Part shown: positions 1 to 9,737 of the stretch, in pieces
Position numbering within the stretch: the first letter of the stretch is position 1
Layout of the letters: every line of letters begins with the position of its first letter
Source of the DNA: Burkholderia sp. Ac-20365
GTDB taxonomy: Bacteria; Pseudomonadota; Gammaproteobacteria; Burkholderiales; Burkholderiaceae
Length of the DNA: 64,000 nucleotides
NCBI RefSeq assembly: GCF_017104715.1
Contig: NZ_JAAGPI010000003.1
Coordinates: forward strand, 124,001 to 188,000
Direction of reading: 5' to 3'
The notes under the pieces: model-generated
What the model was told of the DNA's origin: nothing
The model's input: the letters and a program-made list of their open reading frames with translations, nothing else
The model's database searches: none
Program-made: the position numbers and the translations under genes

Positions 1-278
1 CGGCTAAAATTGCCGAAAGAATTGGAAGAAATGAACCGCAATTCAGTACTTGCTTACGTCTTGCACCTATGCGCATGACTGACTCGGCCGCGAGGACGTG
101 ACTACGTGCAACGTATTGTCTTTCTTAAAGATAATAAAACAGGCTATAAGCAATCCTATTTATTCTGGGTGGAATGCTGGTTGTCACGATCGGCGCTGGT
201 TCTGAATGCGAGAAGGATCGGGATCCACAAATAATCTTCTGATTGGCTTTCGTCCATTATGTCGAACAGAGAGAGATA

Positions 279-521
279 ATGAACAGCGAAAAGACCTTGT
301 ATCTCGGGTATAGCCTTCAGGCGCTTGCCGCCTATGACGACGGGTCGTATGCCTCGATGTACATCGTGCGGCCTCCCAGCGGAAGCGAACGGGTCTCTCC
401 TGTGCTGGGGCATTTCTCCAGCCCGGTGGATGCACGGCAGTTCGCATTGCGACGCGGAAAGATGGACGTCGACCGTATGTCTTCCGAAGATCCTCAGCAG
501 TTAATCAGCGATCATCTGTGA
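279..521 (+). CDS. small hypothetical protein (80 aa)
   Basis: An 80-residue protein with no signal peptide or membrane segment. The start is the ATG at 279, preceded by a GAGAGAG purine run, rather than an in-frame ATG 36 bases upstream that has no ribosome site. A YLGY motif near the N-terminus, a central IVRPPSG segment and a basic ARQFALRRGK helix give it the look of the short proteins common in Burkholderiaceae accessory DNA. I do not recognise a function. Confidence 0.55.
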   Translation: MNSEKTLYLGYSLQALAAYDDGSYASMYIVRPPSGSERVSPVLGHFSSPVDARQFALRRGKMDVDRMSSEDPQQLISDHL

Positions 522-597
522 GTCTTACTTCCCGAATATTGCGGAATGTATGACATCGCAAAATCTGGAATAAACTCCACGAACTTGAAGCCCGGTT

Positions 598-858
598 ATG
601 CCACGAACTAGGCCAATTCGACGTAATGCAAGTCCTTATGCCTGTCGTGATGTCGATGCGGCCATCGCTCACCTCGAGGCGGTGCTTCTTTATGAGAGCG
701 CAAGCCGGGTTTTTCCGAGAAGCTACTGGCGACGACGCGTACTTGAGCTCTCCACAACTTTTGGGATTGCAGAAACCCAGAAACAACGATTGGAGAACTT
801 GCTGGAACGTGTTGACGAATCGTCGGCCCAGCGATGCGAGCGAAATCACCGATCCTGA
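598..858 (+). CDS. small hypothetical protein (86 aa)
   Basis: An 86-residue, arginine-rich, mostly helical protein. The middle (about residues 17-75) has a regular amphipathic pattern, with segments such as FPRSYWRRRV and KQRLENLLERVD, that looks like real coding sequence; the first 12 residues are less convincing and the start is uncertain. No signal peptide or membrane segment. It follows the small gene ending at 521 in the same direction. Function unknown. Confidence 0.45.
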   Translation: MPRTRPIRRNASPYACRDVDAAIAHLEAVLLYESASRVFPRSYWRRRVLELSTTFGIAETQKQRLENLLERVDESSAQRCERNHRS

Positions 859-1512
859 TAAATCGCATTCGATTCTCCAACCTGATCGATTAGCAATGAA
901 AATGTCGTGCGCCGGATTCTGGAAGAAAAAAGAGCAGTGACAGTGTTCCTGGTTCTTATGCGGGAGTCGGACGGATACCGCATCGCGTCGTGATCGTTAT
1001 ACCAAGATAGGCGAAAGAGTCGTATACCGCGGAACGGTAATCTGGTCGGGGTGTTGCCGTTTCGTGAGCAATTAATTAATAAGATTTTCGACAAGCTCTT
1101 TGTGCCGAGCCCGCATGTTTCATCCTTAGAGAGCAGCTTAGAGTCTATATTAGACACGACGGCATGACTGCATGCCGCCGCTGTAGGGTGTGGGATTCAC
1201 GTACAACGGTAATAGACTTTGAACGGGTACCCTGACCTTTCGTTTCCATCAAATGAGTCGGCCAGGTGATTGGATTAGGATAACGTTGGCGGTAAGGGGC
1301 TGTCCATCACGAGATGTCACTGGATGAAGCGCGCGGCGTTTCTGCAGGCTCGCCAGGATTGCGTGACGGTCTAATCTCCACAGCATTCATTTGGTCTTGG
1401 CGGCCTGCTGTCTATGCTGGAAGTAAAGAAGATCAGCCGCTTGATGCTTGCGAGGGCACAGATGCAGGCGCGACGTTACTGACCTCTTCGTATTAGTTCA
1501 ATCCTACTTATC
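859..1512. other. gap without an intact gene; possible C-terminal gene remnant
   Basis: No convincing complete gene. On the plus strand 994-1167 reads open after an in-frame TGA and gives a peptide containing VLPFREQLINKIFDKLF and ending at the TGA at 1165. Its composition is protein-like, so it may be the tail of a lost gene or a very short gene starting at GTG 1051, but I see no ribosome site and cannot name it. The stretch 1168-1512 shows nothing, and its AT content is higher than in the gene-rich parts. Confidence 0.3.
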
Positions 1513-1881
1513 ATGTTTTGTGACGCTTGCGAAGCACTGCTTTTCGGCGATAGATCAAGTCCACATTCACAGCTGGAAAGGTCTTGCGCGCCGACCAGAT
1601 TGCGGCCGTTAGCTCACGCGCCGATCGATGTGTGCATCTATCGATGTTGCAAGTGTGGGGCAAGCTGGATGTCCGAAACGGACTTGTCTATACCCGGCGG
1701 GCGTGACTGGATCTGTCTGTATCGTTCGTCGAATATCCTTGAGCCTGGCAGCCTTTCACAGAGCATGTTGCAAGATAACGCGGATCCTCCGATAGTCACG
1801 CAATTGAGCGAAAAGCACGTGATCAAAACTGATTGGACGTTCCAAACGTTGATCCTGCTAGGTTCGCTTCCCTTCATATGA
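1513..1881 (+). CDS. hypothetical protein with two CxxC-type knuckles
   Basis: A 122-residue reading frame with CDAC near residues 3-6 and CCKC near 46-49, followed by GASWMSETD and a GGRDWICLY segment. Two cysteine pairs about 40 residues apart suggest a small zinc-ribbon protein. The last 40 residues look less constrained, so the frame may be shifted after about residue 75. No clear ribosome site precedes ATG 1513. Family unknown; the zinc ribbon is an inference from cysteine spacing. Confidence 0.4.
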   Translation: MFCDACEALLFGDRSSPHSQLERSCAPTRLRPLAHAPIDVCIYRCCKCGASWMSETDLSIPGGRDWICLYRSSNILEPGSLSQSMLQDNADPPIVTQLSEKHVIKTDWTFQTLILLGSLPFI

Positions 1882-2224
1882 CGATCTTGCGTTCGTTTGT
1901 GCATGTTGCAGGAGTTGGGTTGTGCTTACGTGGACCATGCATCCAACGAGGCAGTGCCATGGAATTCATGCTATCGGCCGCGATATTTGTTACATCTACT
2001 GGTTTCTCGTCAGCACCTCAGTATCGCGTGAGCCGACAACGGCTGTTGCGCCCCCGCAGTTCATGCCGCAGGTGACGCGGTGGTCCGCGAGGTTGCAGCT
2101 TAGCCGTGAGTTTCCGGTACGGTATGTCTCACTTCATCAACTATCCGGCAACGCCAATTCAATCTACAGCGCGTCGAAGTAACTGCCGGGAAAGCGGGCC
2201 GGGAGTCCGTCTGGGAGTGAATCA
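1882..2224. other. gap with no supported gene
   Basis: Short overlapping reading frames exist on the plus strand, but none has a ribosome site, recognisable motif or normal codon bias. The last bases carry the leader of the small gene starting at 2225. I see no repeat, hairpin or RNA gene. Confidence 0.4.
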
Positions 2225-2488
2225 ATGGAGAAAATTTACTCGTACCATGGCTTTGAAGTCACTGTGAAGCTGGAGTCTGTGCGGGCCGTTTCAAGCGAGT
2301 TCACGTATGGTCCTCCCGTTGGCTTCGTTGCAGAGGTGAGCATCTGTACGGCAGACCCGAAAAGACCAGTAGGCGTGCCGATTCGGCTTGTCGCCGAGGG
2401 AAACCGCGTTTTCAGCCTGGAGGACGACGCCTTCACGGCAGCCTTTAATGCTGCAAGGCGCGTGATAGACGACAGGGCTACTCCTTGA
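2225..2488 (+). CDS. small hypothetical protein (87 aa)
   Basis: An 87-residue cytosolic protein beginning MEKIYSYHGFEVTVKLE and ending in an AAFNAARRVID helix. The layout (short beta strands with an aromatic YHGF motif, a middle FVAEVSI strand, a final helix) resembles small single-domain proteins often seen in multiple copies in Burkholderiaceae (possibly DUF6566-like; not certain). The leader has a weak GGGAG box at 2213-2217. Function unknown. Confidence 0.55.
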   Translation: MEKIYSYHGFEVTVKLESVRAVSSEFTYGPPVGFVAEVSICTADPKRPVGVPIRLVAEGNRVFSLEDDAFTAAFNAARRVIDDRATP

Positions 2489-2652
2489 CATGGACGAGGG
2501 CGAGTCGCGCCTGTGAGGCACCTGGGCGAGGACAGACGCTCGAAAGCAAGATCAAGGCCCCGTGATTCACGCGTGCTGCACATTCATCAGGTCGGAACGA
2601 GATCAGGCTGGCCGGCGGGTTCAAACGGATGGAAGCAGAGGAGACTCCTTTC

Positions 2653-3471
2653 ATGCGCGGATACTATGGATGCATCGCCGCCCTGACACTCGTCGCGACG
2701 TTCGCACGGGTGTCGAACGCTGCGTCGACCAGAAGCGATGAGGATGAACACTGGCAATTCGCCGTCGCGCCATACCTGTGGCTGCCGTCCGTAGACGGGA
2801 CGATGCGCTTCTCGCTGCCTGGCGGTGGCGCCGATGCGTCGACGGGGCCATACGATTACCTGCAGAACCTCAAATTCGCTTTCATGATTCAGGGCGAAGC
2901 GCGTAAGGGCGACTGGAGTTTCTTCGGGGACGGAGTCTATCTGAACTTCGGACGCCACGAGAGTGCGGTCAATGCAACGACCGGCTTGTTCGGGCCAGGC
3001 GAAACGCAGCAGAGCGTCCAGACGAGTTTCCGCGGCACGCTGGTCGAAATTGGTGGAGGCCACACGGTGATGCGACCATCGTGGGGCTACGTCGATGCGA
3101 TTGTCGGGATGCGCTACCTTGGCGCGAAAGGCACGCTCGACGCGACAACTGCCTCGACCACGCGCACAGGCGGGGGTGCGAACCGGCAGTTCGATTTATC
3201 GCAGGTGCAGAACATTTTCGATGGCTTCGCGGGCGTGCGGGGACGCCTGTCGATCACCGAAAGCGGCCGCTGGTACGTGCCGTTCTATCTGGACGTGGGT
3301 GCAGGAACGTCGAAGTTCACGTGGCAGGCGATGGCGGGGCTCGGCTACGCGATGAAGTGGGGCGACGTGAGTCTGACGTATCGGTATCTGGCCTTCTACG
3401 GATCGGGCGATCAACTCGTGCAGACGCTACGCTTCGGCGGTCCGAGCCTGAATTTGATCTTCAGGTTCTGA
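2653..3471 (+). CDS. outer-membrane beta-barrel protein
   Basis: A 272-residue secreted protein. I choose ATG 2653 because a GAGGAG box lies just upstream and the protein then begins with a clean signal peptide (MRGYYGCIAALTLVATFA, cleaved near VSNA). The mature part has alternating hydrophobic and polar strands with glycine turns (FAVAPYLWLPSVDG, GDWSFFGDGVYL, GGGHTVMRPSWGY) and ends in an aromatic strand LNLIFRF, the usual C-terminal signature for outer-membrane insertion. Probably a small barrel of the OmpW/opacity-like kind; its ligand cannot be told. It stands alone, convergent with the regulator ending at 3673. Confidence 0.8.
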   Translation: MRGYYGCIAALTLVATFARVSNAASTRSDEDEHWQFAVAPYLWLPSVDGTMRFSLPGGGADASTGPYDYLQNLKFAFMIQGEARKGDWSFFGDGVYLNFGRHESAVNATTGLFGPGETQQSVQTSFRGTLVEIGGGHTVMRPSWGYVDAIVGMRYLGAKGTLDATTASTTRTGGGANRQFDLSQVQNIFDGFAGVRGRLSITESGRWYVPFYLDVGAGTSKFTWQAMAGLGYAMKWGDVSLTYRYLAFYGSGDQLVQTLRFGGPSLNLIFRF

Positions 3472-3672
3472 ATGCCCAAAGGTCGCGCGTGACCGGTAAT
3501 CGAGCGTCCATGAAGGTCGCAATTTGTCTTTTGCAATTGACCCGGTGTCGCCGAGATGGTGGCGTCAACCCGTGAGGCAGCGCGCGGCCATCACCAGTCA
3601 TTCGCCACGCGGCCTGCGATGGATTTCGAGCGGGCGGCTTGTAACGTCTCGTGCTGCCTCTGTCGTGTCCAG

Positions 3673-5223
3673 TTACTCAGCGAGGCTGTCGATGAACTGC
3701 CTGATGGTGCTCAAGACGGGTTGCTGATCGCCAGCGAAGGCCCAGTGATCCGCTCCGTCGAGTTCGACGAACCGTGCCCGCGCGATGTGGCTGGCGAGAT
3801 ACCGGCCCGCGCCGATGCGAACGGCGCGGTCGTCGCGCCGGTGGAGCACCAGAGTGGGCATCGAAATTTGCCTCAGAAGATGCCGCACGTCCATGTCGCG
3901 CAACGCCTCGAGCACGCCCTTGATGGCTCCGGGGCTTGATGCCGCCCGAAGCAGGCCGGCCCACCATGCTCTCGTTTGAGGATCGCCAGACAGGCTCGGC
4001 GCGAATGTCTCGATGCCTGCGGGGCCGCCCCAGTCTGTGACGAGCTGCTGCAGCCACATCTCGTACTGACTGGCCTGCAGCGCGTGGGGATAGTCGCGCG
4101 TAGCGGTTCCCTTCGCCAACGAGGCGAACAGAATGAGGCCAGCGACGCGGCCCGGTTGATCCACGGCAAACCTGACACATGCCGGCCCACCCTCTGACGC
4201 GCCGAACAGCACGACTCGGCGGCTGCCGGCGGCATCCAGCACGGTGCCGATGTCCTGCGCGGTCGCGTCGACGCTGGGATTGAAGCCGACTCGGTCGGAG
4301 AGTCCGACGCCGCGACGATCGAGCAGGATGAGACGGCCCATCCCGGCGAGCGAGGACAGGAACGCCCGACACCGCGGCTCCTCCCACAGCCGTTCGACGT
4401 GAGACACGAAGCCGGGCAGCACCAGAAGATCGATGGGGCCGGCGCCGCAGGTCTGGAATGCCAGGTGGACACCGCCGCCGCTGGCGTAGCGCGTTGACGG
4501 CGGTTCCTCGATGGGCAACGCTGCGCCGGCATTCAACAGCGCGCGGGTTGCGGATTCGGGGGCAACGTTGAGCTCGTCGTGAAGGCGTCGCGTCAGGGCC
4601 TCGAGGTGCCGCTCGGCCGTGGTGCGATCGCCGGCGAGCAGAAGGTTGCGGATCAGGTGACGTCCGTACACTTCGCTGAGCGGATCGAGTTCGACGAGAC
4701 GGCCGGCGTGCGCGGCTGCGGCGGCGTAGTCACCGCTCGCATTCCTGTCATGCACCACGCGCTCGAGCGCCTGAATCGCGCGTCCGCGCAAGGCCTCCCG
4801 CCGGAAAAAAGCCCAGTCGTCGAACTGTGGGCAGTCGCCAGGCGAAAAACCCTCGAGAAAGTCGCCGGAATAGCAGCGGCACGCCCGCTCGAAATCGCCG
4901 CGGTCGCAGGCTTGCTCGAACAGTTGGGAATCCACTCGCAGGTCGATCGCTGCCGACAGGCGAACTGATGACCTGTCGGTGGTGAAAACGTCGTTGCCGA
5001 GTGTGAGTTGAAGGCGATGAAACAGACGCCGCAGCCGCGCCCGCACAACCTCCTCGGCGGCCTCCGGCCACAACATCGTGGCGATAGCGTCGCGTCCGAC
5101 CGGACCGTTCGCTTCGGCCAGGTAGACCAGCAGGGCCAGGCCCTTGCGCAGCGTCAACCGGCACAGTTCACCGTCCCGACGGATCTCCGGGAATCCAAGC
5201 GTCCGGACACTCAACAGAGCCAT
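3673..5223 (-). CDS. SARP/BTAD-type regulator fused to an alpha/beta hydrolase
   Basis: A 516-residue two-part protein. Residues 1-95 are a winged-helix DNA-binding domain of the OmpR/SARP type (LRKGLALLVYLAEANGP, then LRRLFHRLQ); residues about 96-245 are a bacterial transcriptional activation (BTAD) helical repeat domain; residues about 250-516 are an alpha/beta hydrolase with the nucleophile elbow GASEGG (Ser343), an acidic candidate near Asp464-465 and the catalytic-type histidine His493 in DGADHW. The hydrolase part may act as a ligand sensor or as an enzyme. The gene is divergent from the FAD monooxygenase at 5336, its likely target (inference). SARP-type regulators are best known from actinobacteria. 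Confidence 0.85.
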   Translation of the reverse strand: MALLSVRTLGFPEIRRDGELCRLTLRKGLALLVYLAEANGPVGRDAIATMLWPEAAEEVVRARLRRLFHRLQLTLGNDVFTTDRSSVRLSAAIDLRVDSQLFEQACDRGDFERACRCYSGDFLEGFSPGDCPQFDDWAFFRREALRGRAIQALERVVHDRNASGDYAAAAAHAGRLVELDPLSEVYGRHLIRNLLLAGDRTTAERHLEALTRRLHDELNVAPESATRALLNAGAALPIEEPPSTRYASGGGVHLAFQTCGAGPIDLLVLPGFVSHVERLWEEPRCRAFLSSLAGMGRLILLDRRGVGLSDRVGFNPSVDATAQDIGTVLDAAGSRRVVLFGASEGGPACVRFAVDQPGRVAGLILFASLAKGTATRDYPHALQASQYEMWLQQLVTDWGGPAGIETFAPSLSGDPQTRAWWAGLLRAASSPGAIKGVLEALRDMDVRHLLRQISMPTLVLHRRDDRAVRIGAGRYLASHIARARFVELDGADHWAFAGDQQPVLSTIRQFIDSLAE

Positions 5224-5335
5224 GGCGGGCGACCTCCATGATGGCGTGCGGGGACGCTTAGGGGACGGGGCGATCCTACCATTCCTGCAAACGGCGATCG
5301 TCGGACTCGTTTACGAAATGGACTGGAGGTGTGTG

Positions 5336-6718
5336 ATGAAGCATCTGGGAAAGCATGCGATCGTGATCGGCGGCAGCATGGGCGGGCTGCTGGCCGCTCG
5401 CGCGCTGGCGGATTTCTATACGCTCGTCAGCGTGCTCGAGCGCGATGCGTTTCCGGCGGCGGACCTCCCGCGCAAGGGCGTGCCACAGGGTCGTCACACC
5501 CATGGATTGCTTGCGCGCGGCAGCGCGGTACTCGAGGCGTTCTTCCCGGGATATAACGCCGAGGTGGTCGCGCAAAGCGGCGGATTGATCGGTGACGTAG
5601 CCAACGATGTGATCTGGATCGGCCACAACGTCAGGCTTGCGAATAGCAAGAGCGATCTGGTGGGCCTGCTGGCGAGCCGTCCGGTGCTCGAAGGCCATCT
5701 GCGCCGACGGCTGCTGGGATTGCCGAACGTACGCATGATAGAAAATTGCACCGTTCGGGGTCTTGCCACCGACTCCGCTCGCAAGCGGGTGACGGGTGTG
5801 CGCACAGGTGTCGACGGCGAGCCAGAGGCGATCATCAACGCGGACCTTGTCGTTGATGCGACGGGGCGCGGCTCGTCCAGTGCGACGTGGCTTGAAGAAC
5901 TCGGCTACGAGCCTCCCGCCAGTGAGAAGGTCGACATCGGTATCTGCTACACGACCCGTACCTATCGGCGCCGACCGGCTGATCTCGACGGTAAGCACGG
6001 TATCGTTATAGCCGGTAGTGCGCCGAACTGGCGCAGCGGTGTCATGCTCGCGCAGGAAGGCGACAGCTGGATTGTCAGCGCTGGCGGTTTTCTCAATGAC
6101 GATGCACCCGACAACGACGAGGGCTTTCTCGCGTATCTGGCGACGCTGCCGACCATGGAGATTCACGACGTTGTCGCTAGTGCGCAGCCGCTAGGCGATT
6201 ACAGGCGTTACCGCTACACCTGCAGCGTGCGTCGCCAGTATGAGCAGCTTGCACGCTTCCCCGGGAACTATCTGGTTTTCGGTGACGCTGTGTGCAGCTT
6301 CAACCCCGTGTACGGGCAAGGCATGACCGTCGCGGCGGAAGAGGCGCTTACGCTGCAGCAGTGCCTGCGCGCGGGCACGGACGAGCTTGCCCGCCGTTTC
6401 TTCAAGGCTGCCGCGAAGATCGTCGATATACCATGGGACATTGCGGTTGGTAACGACCTTCGTCATCCACAGGTCAAGGGAGCGCGCCCACCGAAGCTGC
6501 GTTTCATCAACTGGTACATCGGCAAGCTTTATGTTGCCGCGACGCGCGACAGCATGCTGGCGACCGAGTTTCTGAAGGTTGTAAACCTGATAAGGCCGCC
6601 ATCGTCGCTGCTCAGTCCTGCGATTGTGAGGCGGGTCTGGCAGGGCAACCGGAGGCCGGTATTGTCGGCTTCCTCGCTTGCAGTCGAAACCGCGCCGCGA
6701 AAGAGTGCATCGTCATGA
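5336..6718 (+). CDS. FAD-dependent monooxygenase (PHBH/epoxidase-like)
   Basis: A 460-residue flavoprotein. A Rossmann FAD-binding GGSMGGLLAARAL sits at the N-terminus, an RPVLEGHLRRRL motif near residue 120, a VVDATGRGS motif near 175 and the second FAD-binding motif VFGDAVCSFNPVYGQGM near 320. It belongs to the class A flavin monooxygenase superfamily and should oxidise an aromatic or unsaturated substrate with NAD(P)H and oxygen. ATG 5336 follows a CTGGAGG ribosome site; an in-frame ATG at 5318 would place that box inside the gene. It faces the SARP-hydrolase regulator across about 110 bp. Substrate unknown. Confidence 0.85.
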   Translation: MKHLGKHAIVIGGSMGGLLAARALADFYTLVSVLERDAFPAADLPRKGVPQGRHTHGLLARGSAVLEAFFPGYNAEVVAQSGGLIGDVANDVIWIGHNVRLANSKSDLVGLLASRPVLEGHLRRRLLGLPNVRMIENCTVRGLATDSARKRVTGVRTGVDGEPEAIINADLVVDATGRGSSSATWLEELGYEPPASEKVDIGICYTTRTYRRRPADLDGKHGIVIAGSAPNWRSGVMLAQEGDSWIVSAGGFLNDDAPDNDEGFLAYLATLPTMEIHDVVASAQPLGDYRRYRYTCSVRRQYEQLARFPGNYLVFGDAVCSFNPVYGQGMTVAAEEALTLQQCLRAGTDELARRFFKAAAKIVDIPWDIAVGNDLRHPQVKGARPPKLRFINWYIGKLYVAATRDSMLATEFLKVVNLIRPPSSLLSPAIVRRVWQGNRRPVLSASSLAVETAPRKSASS

Positions 6719-6789
6719 CCGGAAAGCACTGTGATAATCGGGGAAGGCGGTAAAAGCGCACTCGCTAAACAGTCGCTACGATATCCACC

Positions 6790-6972
6790 GTGTTTGAGTT
6801 TAGACGTTCACGACGGCAGGACACGCGAGCGAATGGCTGCTTAAAAACACTATTTTCCGACTGGAATCTGGACGCACCTCTCATTTGTTTCATCGGCTTT
6901 TTCTTCGGTGGATTAGCCGGCCGATTCATTGCGTGGCTGAAATGGCGTGATCTTTTGCGACTGTCGAAATAG
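6790..6972 (+). CDS. possible small membrane protein (60 aa)
   Basis: A 60-residue frame with one hydrophobic, glycine-containing segment (PLICFIGFFFGGLAGRFIAW) followed by basic residues. There is no good ribosome site and the first 25 residues are unconvincing. It is the only candidate in the 430-bp gap between the monooxygenase and the glutathione S-transferase gene; the rest of that gap shows nothing recognisable. Confidence 0.2.
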   Translation: MFEFRRSRRQDTRANGCLKTLFSDWNLDAPLICFIGFFFGGLAGRFIAWLKWRDLLRLSK

Positions 6973-7147
6973 ATCGGGAAGCGATGAATAAAACTACCTG
7001 CAGAAGAGGCGAGCAGATATTCCGGGCCATCGCGCGGCCATTACTTTCGGCGACAACTGCACGTCCATCTCGATGGGCGCGCAGTGTTTGCGACTGCCGG
7101 AACGCATGAGGTCGGCGCAGTTGCAACCCGGAATGACCGCGCGATAT

Positions 7148-7786
7148 TCAGGCTGCGATCGCCGCCTTGTGCGCTGCGACGATCTCCGCCTCATCCTTCA
7201 ACGCCTTACGGACCGACGCACGCGCTTCGATCCGCGCGATATACGCCTTCAGGTTCGTCAGATGATCGAGATTGACGCCTGAGCGCTCGTGCCACATGGT
7301 TGCCCACACATAGGCATCGGCGACAGTAAACCGCTCGCCTGTCAGATACGAACGGCCATCGGCGAGACGCGCGTCGAGCTTGCCGTATGCCGCGAGCAGC
7401 TTGTTACTGTGAAACGCAATGCCTTCGGGCGTCATCAGTTTGCGCATCAGCGGGATGTGCTTTTGGGCGATTTCAGTTGCGATGAACGTCAAGAGTTGGT
7501 CCATGCGCGCGCGTTCCATCGTGCCGTGCTCAGGAATCAGCCCAGACTCCGGATACTGACCGGCAACGTACGACGCGATCGTGATCGTCTCCGTGAGCGG
7601 CTCCGCTTCATCATCGATCTCTAGTGCGGGGACGTACAGCAACTCGTTCACGGTGGCGAAGTCGGTTTGGTCCGACGTCGTTTTGCCGAACACATCGAAG
7701 TGCACGAGTTCAGGCGTAAGCCCCAGTTCGTTGAAGACGGCTTGCACGGCGAGCGAGCAGGTAGCTTGAGCAATATAGAGTTTCAT
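7148..7786 (-). CDS. glutathione S-transferase family protein
   Basis: A 212-residue cytosolic enzyme. The N-terminal thioredoxin fold begins MKLYIAQATCSLAVQAVFNE, with the usual cis-proline strand (VPALEIDD) and a SNAIL-like EPLTETITI segment near residues 65-72; the C-terminal helical domain contains LTGERFTVADAYVWAT, the conserved N-capping/hydrophobic-staple motif. It matches GstA-type bacterial enzymes that conjugate glutathione to electrophiles. Translation starts at the ATG at 7786, the first with a thioredoxin-fold N-terminus. It is divergent from the efflux pump at 8098, so both may serve detoxification. Confidence 0.9.
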   Translation of the reverse strand: MKLYIAQATCSLAVQAVFNELGLTPELVHFDVFGKTTSDQTDFATVNELLYVPALEIDDEAEPLTETITIASYVAGQYPESGLIPEHGTMERARMDQLLTFIATEIAQKHIPLMRKLMTPEGIAFHSNKLLAAYGKLDARLADGRSYLTGERFTVADAYVWATMWHERSGVNLDHLTNLKAYIARIEARASVRKALKDEAEIVAAHKAAIAA

Positions 7787-8097
7787 GGTGTGCCTCGTTT
7801 CGGTGAAGGATTGCCGGGAACACATCGGCTGGTGCGTTTGCCCGCTGTCCCGTTGCAATGAAGTATCGCGAGATCCGGTCCGGCGATAAACAACGGCACG
7901 GGCGGCGCACCGTCGCCTGTACGGCGACAATCGCTAGCGCAGGGGCGCAAACCATTGTCGCGTTCATGGCGACACTCTGAACACGACGCACGGCTTTATC
8001 CGGCATCGAGCCGACTCTAGAATCCGGCGCTTCTCCCTCATCGCGGGCGCACGTGACGTGTCGTGCGCGCTCGCCTTCTCGCCGGACAGACTCTTCG
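7787..8097. other. divergent promoter region, GST gene and MFS gene
   Basis: A 311-bp gap between two divergent genes that should hold both promoters. I see no recognisable gene, no strong inverted repeat and no clear operator. Confidence 0.4.
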
Positions 8098-9678
8098 ATG
8101 AACATTTCAAACCCGGACGCCACACAGCGCGACAAGCTGCTGATACTTGTCGCCGTCTGTCTCTCGGCACTCGTGCTGCCGCTCGCATTTTCAGGCGGCG
8201 CGGTTGCGACGCCCGCTATCGGCCGCGACCTTGGCGCGCACGCCACCGCGCTCACGTGGATCACCAACGCATTCATGCTCAGCTTCGGCAGCCTGCTGAT
8301 GGCGGCGGGCGCGCTCGCCGACCAGTTCGGCCGCAAGAAGCTCTTCGTGCTGGGGTTGGGCGGTTTCATCGCGACATCGTTCGCTATGAGCTGTGCGCCA
8401 TCGGTGCTCGCGCTCGATCTGTTGCGCGGTGCGCAAGGGATTGCCGCTGCCGCATCGCTGTCGAGCGGCGCGGCAGCGCTCGCACAGGAGTTCGATGGCC
8501 ACGCACGCACGCGTGCGTTCAGCATGCTCGGCACGAGTTTCGGCATCGGCCTCGCGTTCGGGCCGTTGCTGGCGGGCGCGCTCATCAACCAGTTCGGCTG
8601 GCGCGCGGTGTTCGTCGTGATCGGCGCGATCGGCATTCTGGCGTTCGCGTTCGGTGTGCCGCGCATGCGCGAGACGCGCGACCCCGATGCGACAGGCCTC
8701 GATTACCCCGGCGCCGTAACGTTCAGCGCGGCGCTCGCACTCTTCACGTTCGGCGTCGTCCAGGCACCGGCAAGCGGTTGGGGCAGCACGCCCGTCGTGG
8801 CGCTGCTCGCGGCTTCCGCTGCGTGCCTCATCGCGTTCATCGTCATCGAGCGGTGCGTAAAGCGCCCGATGCTCGATCTGGGTCTGTTTCGCTACCCGCG
8901 CTTTATCGGCGTGCAGGTGCTGCCCGTGGGCACCTGTTACTGCTATATCGTACTCGTCGTGATGCTGCCGCTGCGCTTCATCGGCGCGCAGGGACTCAGC
9001 GAATTGAACGCGGGCCTGCTGATGATCGCGTTGTCCGCGCCGATGCTCGTCGTGCCGATGCTGGTCGCGTCGTTCACGCGCTGGCTATCGGCGGGCACGC
9101 TATCGGGTATCGGCTTTCTGATCGCGGCGGCAGGCTTGTACTGGCTGAGCAGCGTCGACTTCGACGGGCCTGCGCGGCAACTCATCATGCCGATGTTCGT
9201 GATCGGAATCGGGGCAGGCATGCCGTGGGGGCTGATGGATGGCCTCTCGGTGAGCGTCGTGCCGAAGGAACGCGCCGGAATGGCGGCGGGAATCTTCAGC
9301 ACCACGCGTGTAGCCGGAGAAGGCATCGCGCTCGCGATCGCCACCGCGATGCTGGCGGCGCTCGCGCAGTCGAGTCTTGCGCGTATCGTGCCGGGCGGGA
9401 GCGCGGATATCGCCGGACGCGTCGGGGAAGCGGCCCGTCACGTGACGGCGGGCGACATGCATCATGCTCTCGCCGTCTTGCCCGAAGTGACGCGCGCAAC
9501 GCTTGCCGCGAGCTATGCGGATGCATTCACGCGCCTGCTGCATGCGCTCATCGTCATCACGTTGCTGGCCGCGTGTGCGACCTTCGCGTTCCTGAGCCGG
9601 ACACACACCCACGACGAAACCGGTCCGACTGAAGACATGGCCGCTGCAGCGACCGAAGACACAACGGTATCCAGCTAG
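8098..9678 (+). CDS. MFS drug efflux transporter, DHA2 family (14 TM)
   Basis: A 526-residue inner-membrane carrier with about 14 hydrophobic segments, consistent with the proton-driven DHA2 (EmrB/QacA-like) family. Seen in the sequence: LADQFGRKKLF after TM2 (motif A), LLRGAQGIAAA near TM4 and the antiporter motif C-like SFGIGLAFGPLLAGAL near TM5. The start at ATG 8098 directly precedes the first membrane segment. It probably exports small toxic molecules; the LysR gene 59 bp downstream in the same direction may regulate it. Confidence 0.88.
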   Translation: MNISNPDATQRDKLLILVAVCLSALVLPLAFSGGAVATPAIGRDLGAHATALTWITNAFMLSFGSLLMAAGALADQFGRKKLFVLGLGGFIATSFAMSCAPSVLALDLLRGAQGIAAAASLSSGAAALAQEFDGHARTRAFSMLGTSFGIGLAFGPLLAGALINQFGWRAVFVVIGAIGILAFAFGVPRMRETRDPDATGLDYPGAVTFSAALALFTFGVVQAPASGWGSTPVVALLAASAACLIAFIVIERCVKRPMLDLGLFRYPRFIGVQVLPVGTCYCYIVLVVMLPLRFIGAQGLSELNAGLLMIALSAPMLVVPMLVASFTRWLSAGTLSGIGFLIAAAGLYWLSSVDFDGPARQLIMPMFVIGIGAGMPWGLMDGLSVSVVPKERAGMAAGIFSTTRVAGEGIALAIATAMLAALAQSSLARIVPGGSADIAGRVGEAARHVTAGDMHHALAVLPEVTRATLAASYADAFTRLLHALIVITLLAACATFAFLSRTHTHDETGPTEDMAAAATEDTTVSS

Positions 9679-9737
9679 CTGCTACAGTTTGCTGTCTCTG
9701 ATCCTCTTACGATTTTGCCAACGAAACGAGGCGAACA

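Noticed and set aside
8058..9632. Open frame overlapping the MFS efflux gene in another phase
   Set aside because: Arginine- and alanine-rich shadow without motifs; the DHA2 frame has all membrane segments.
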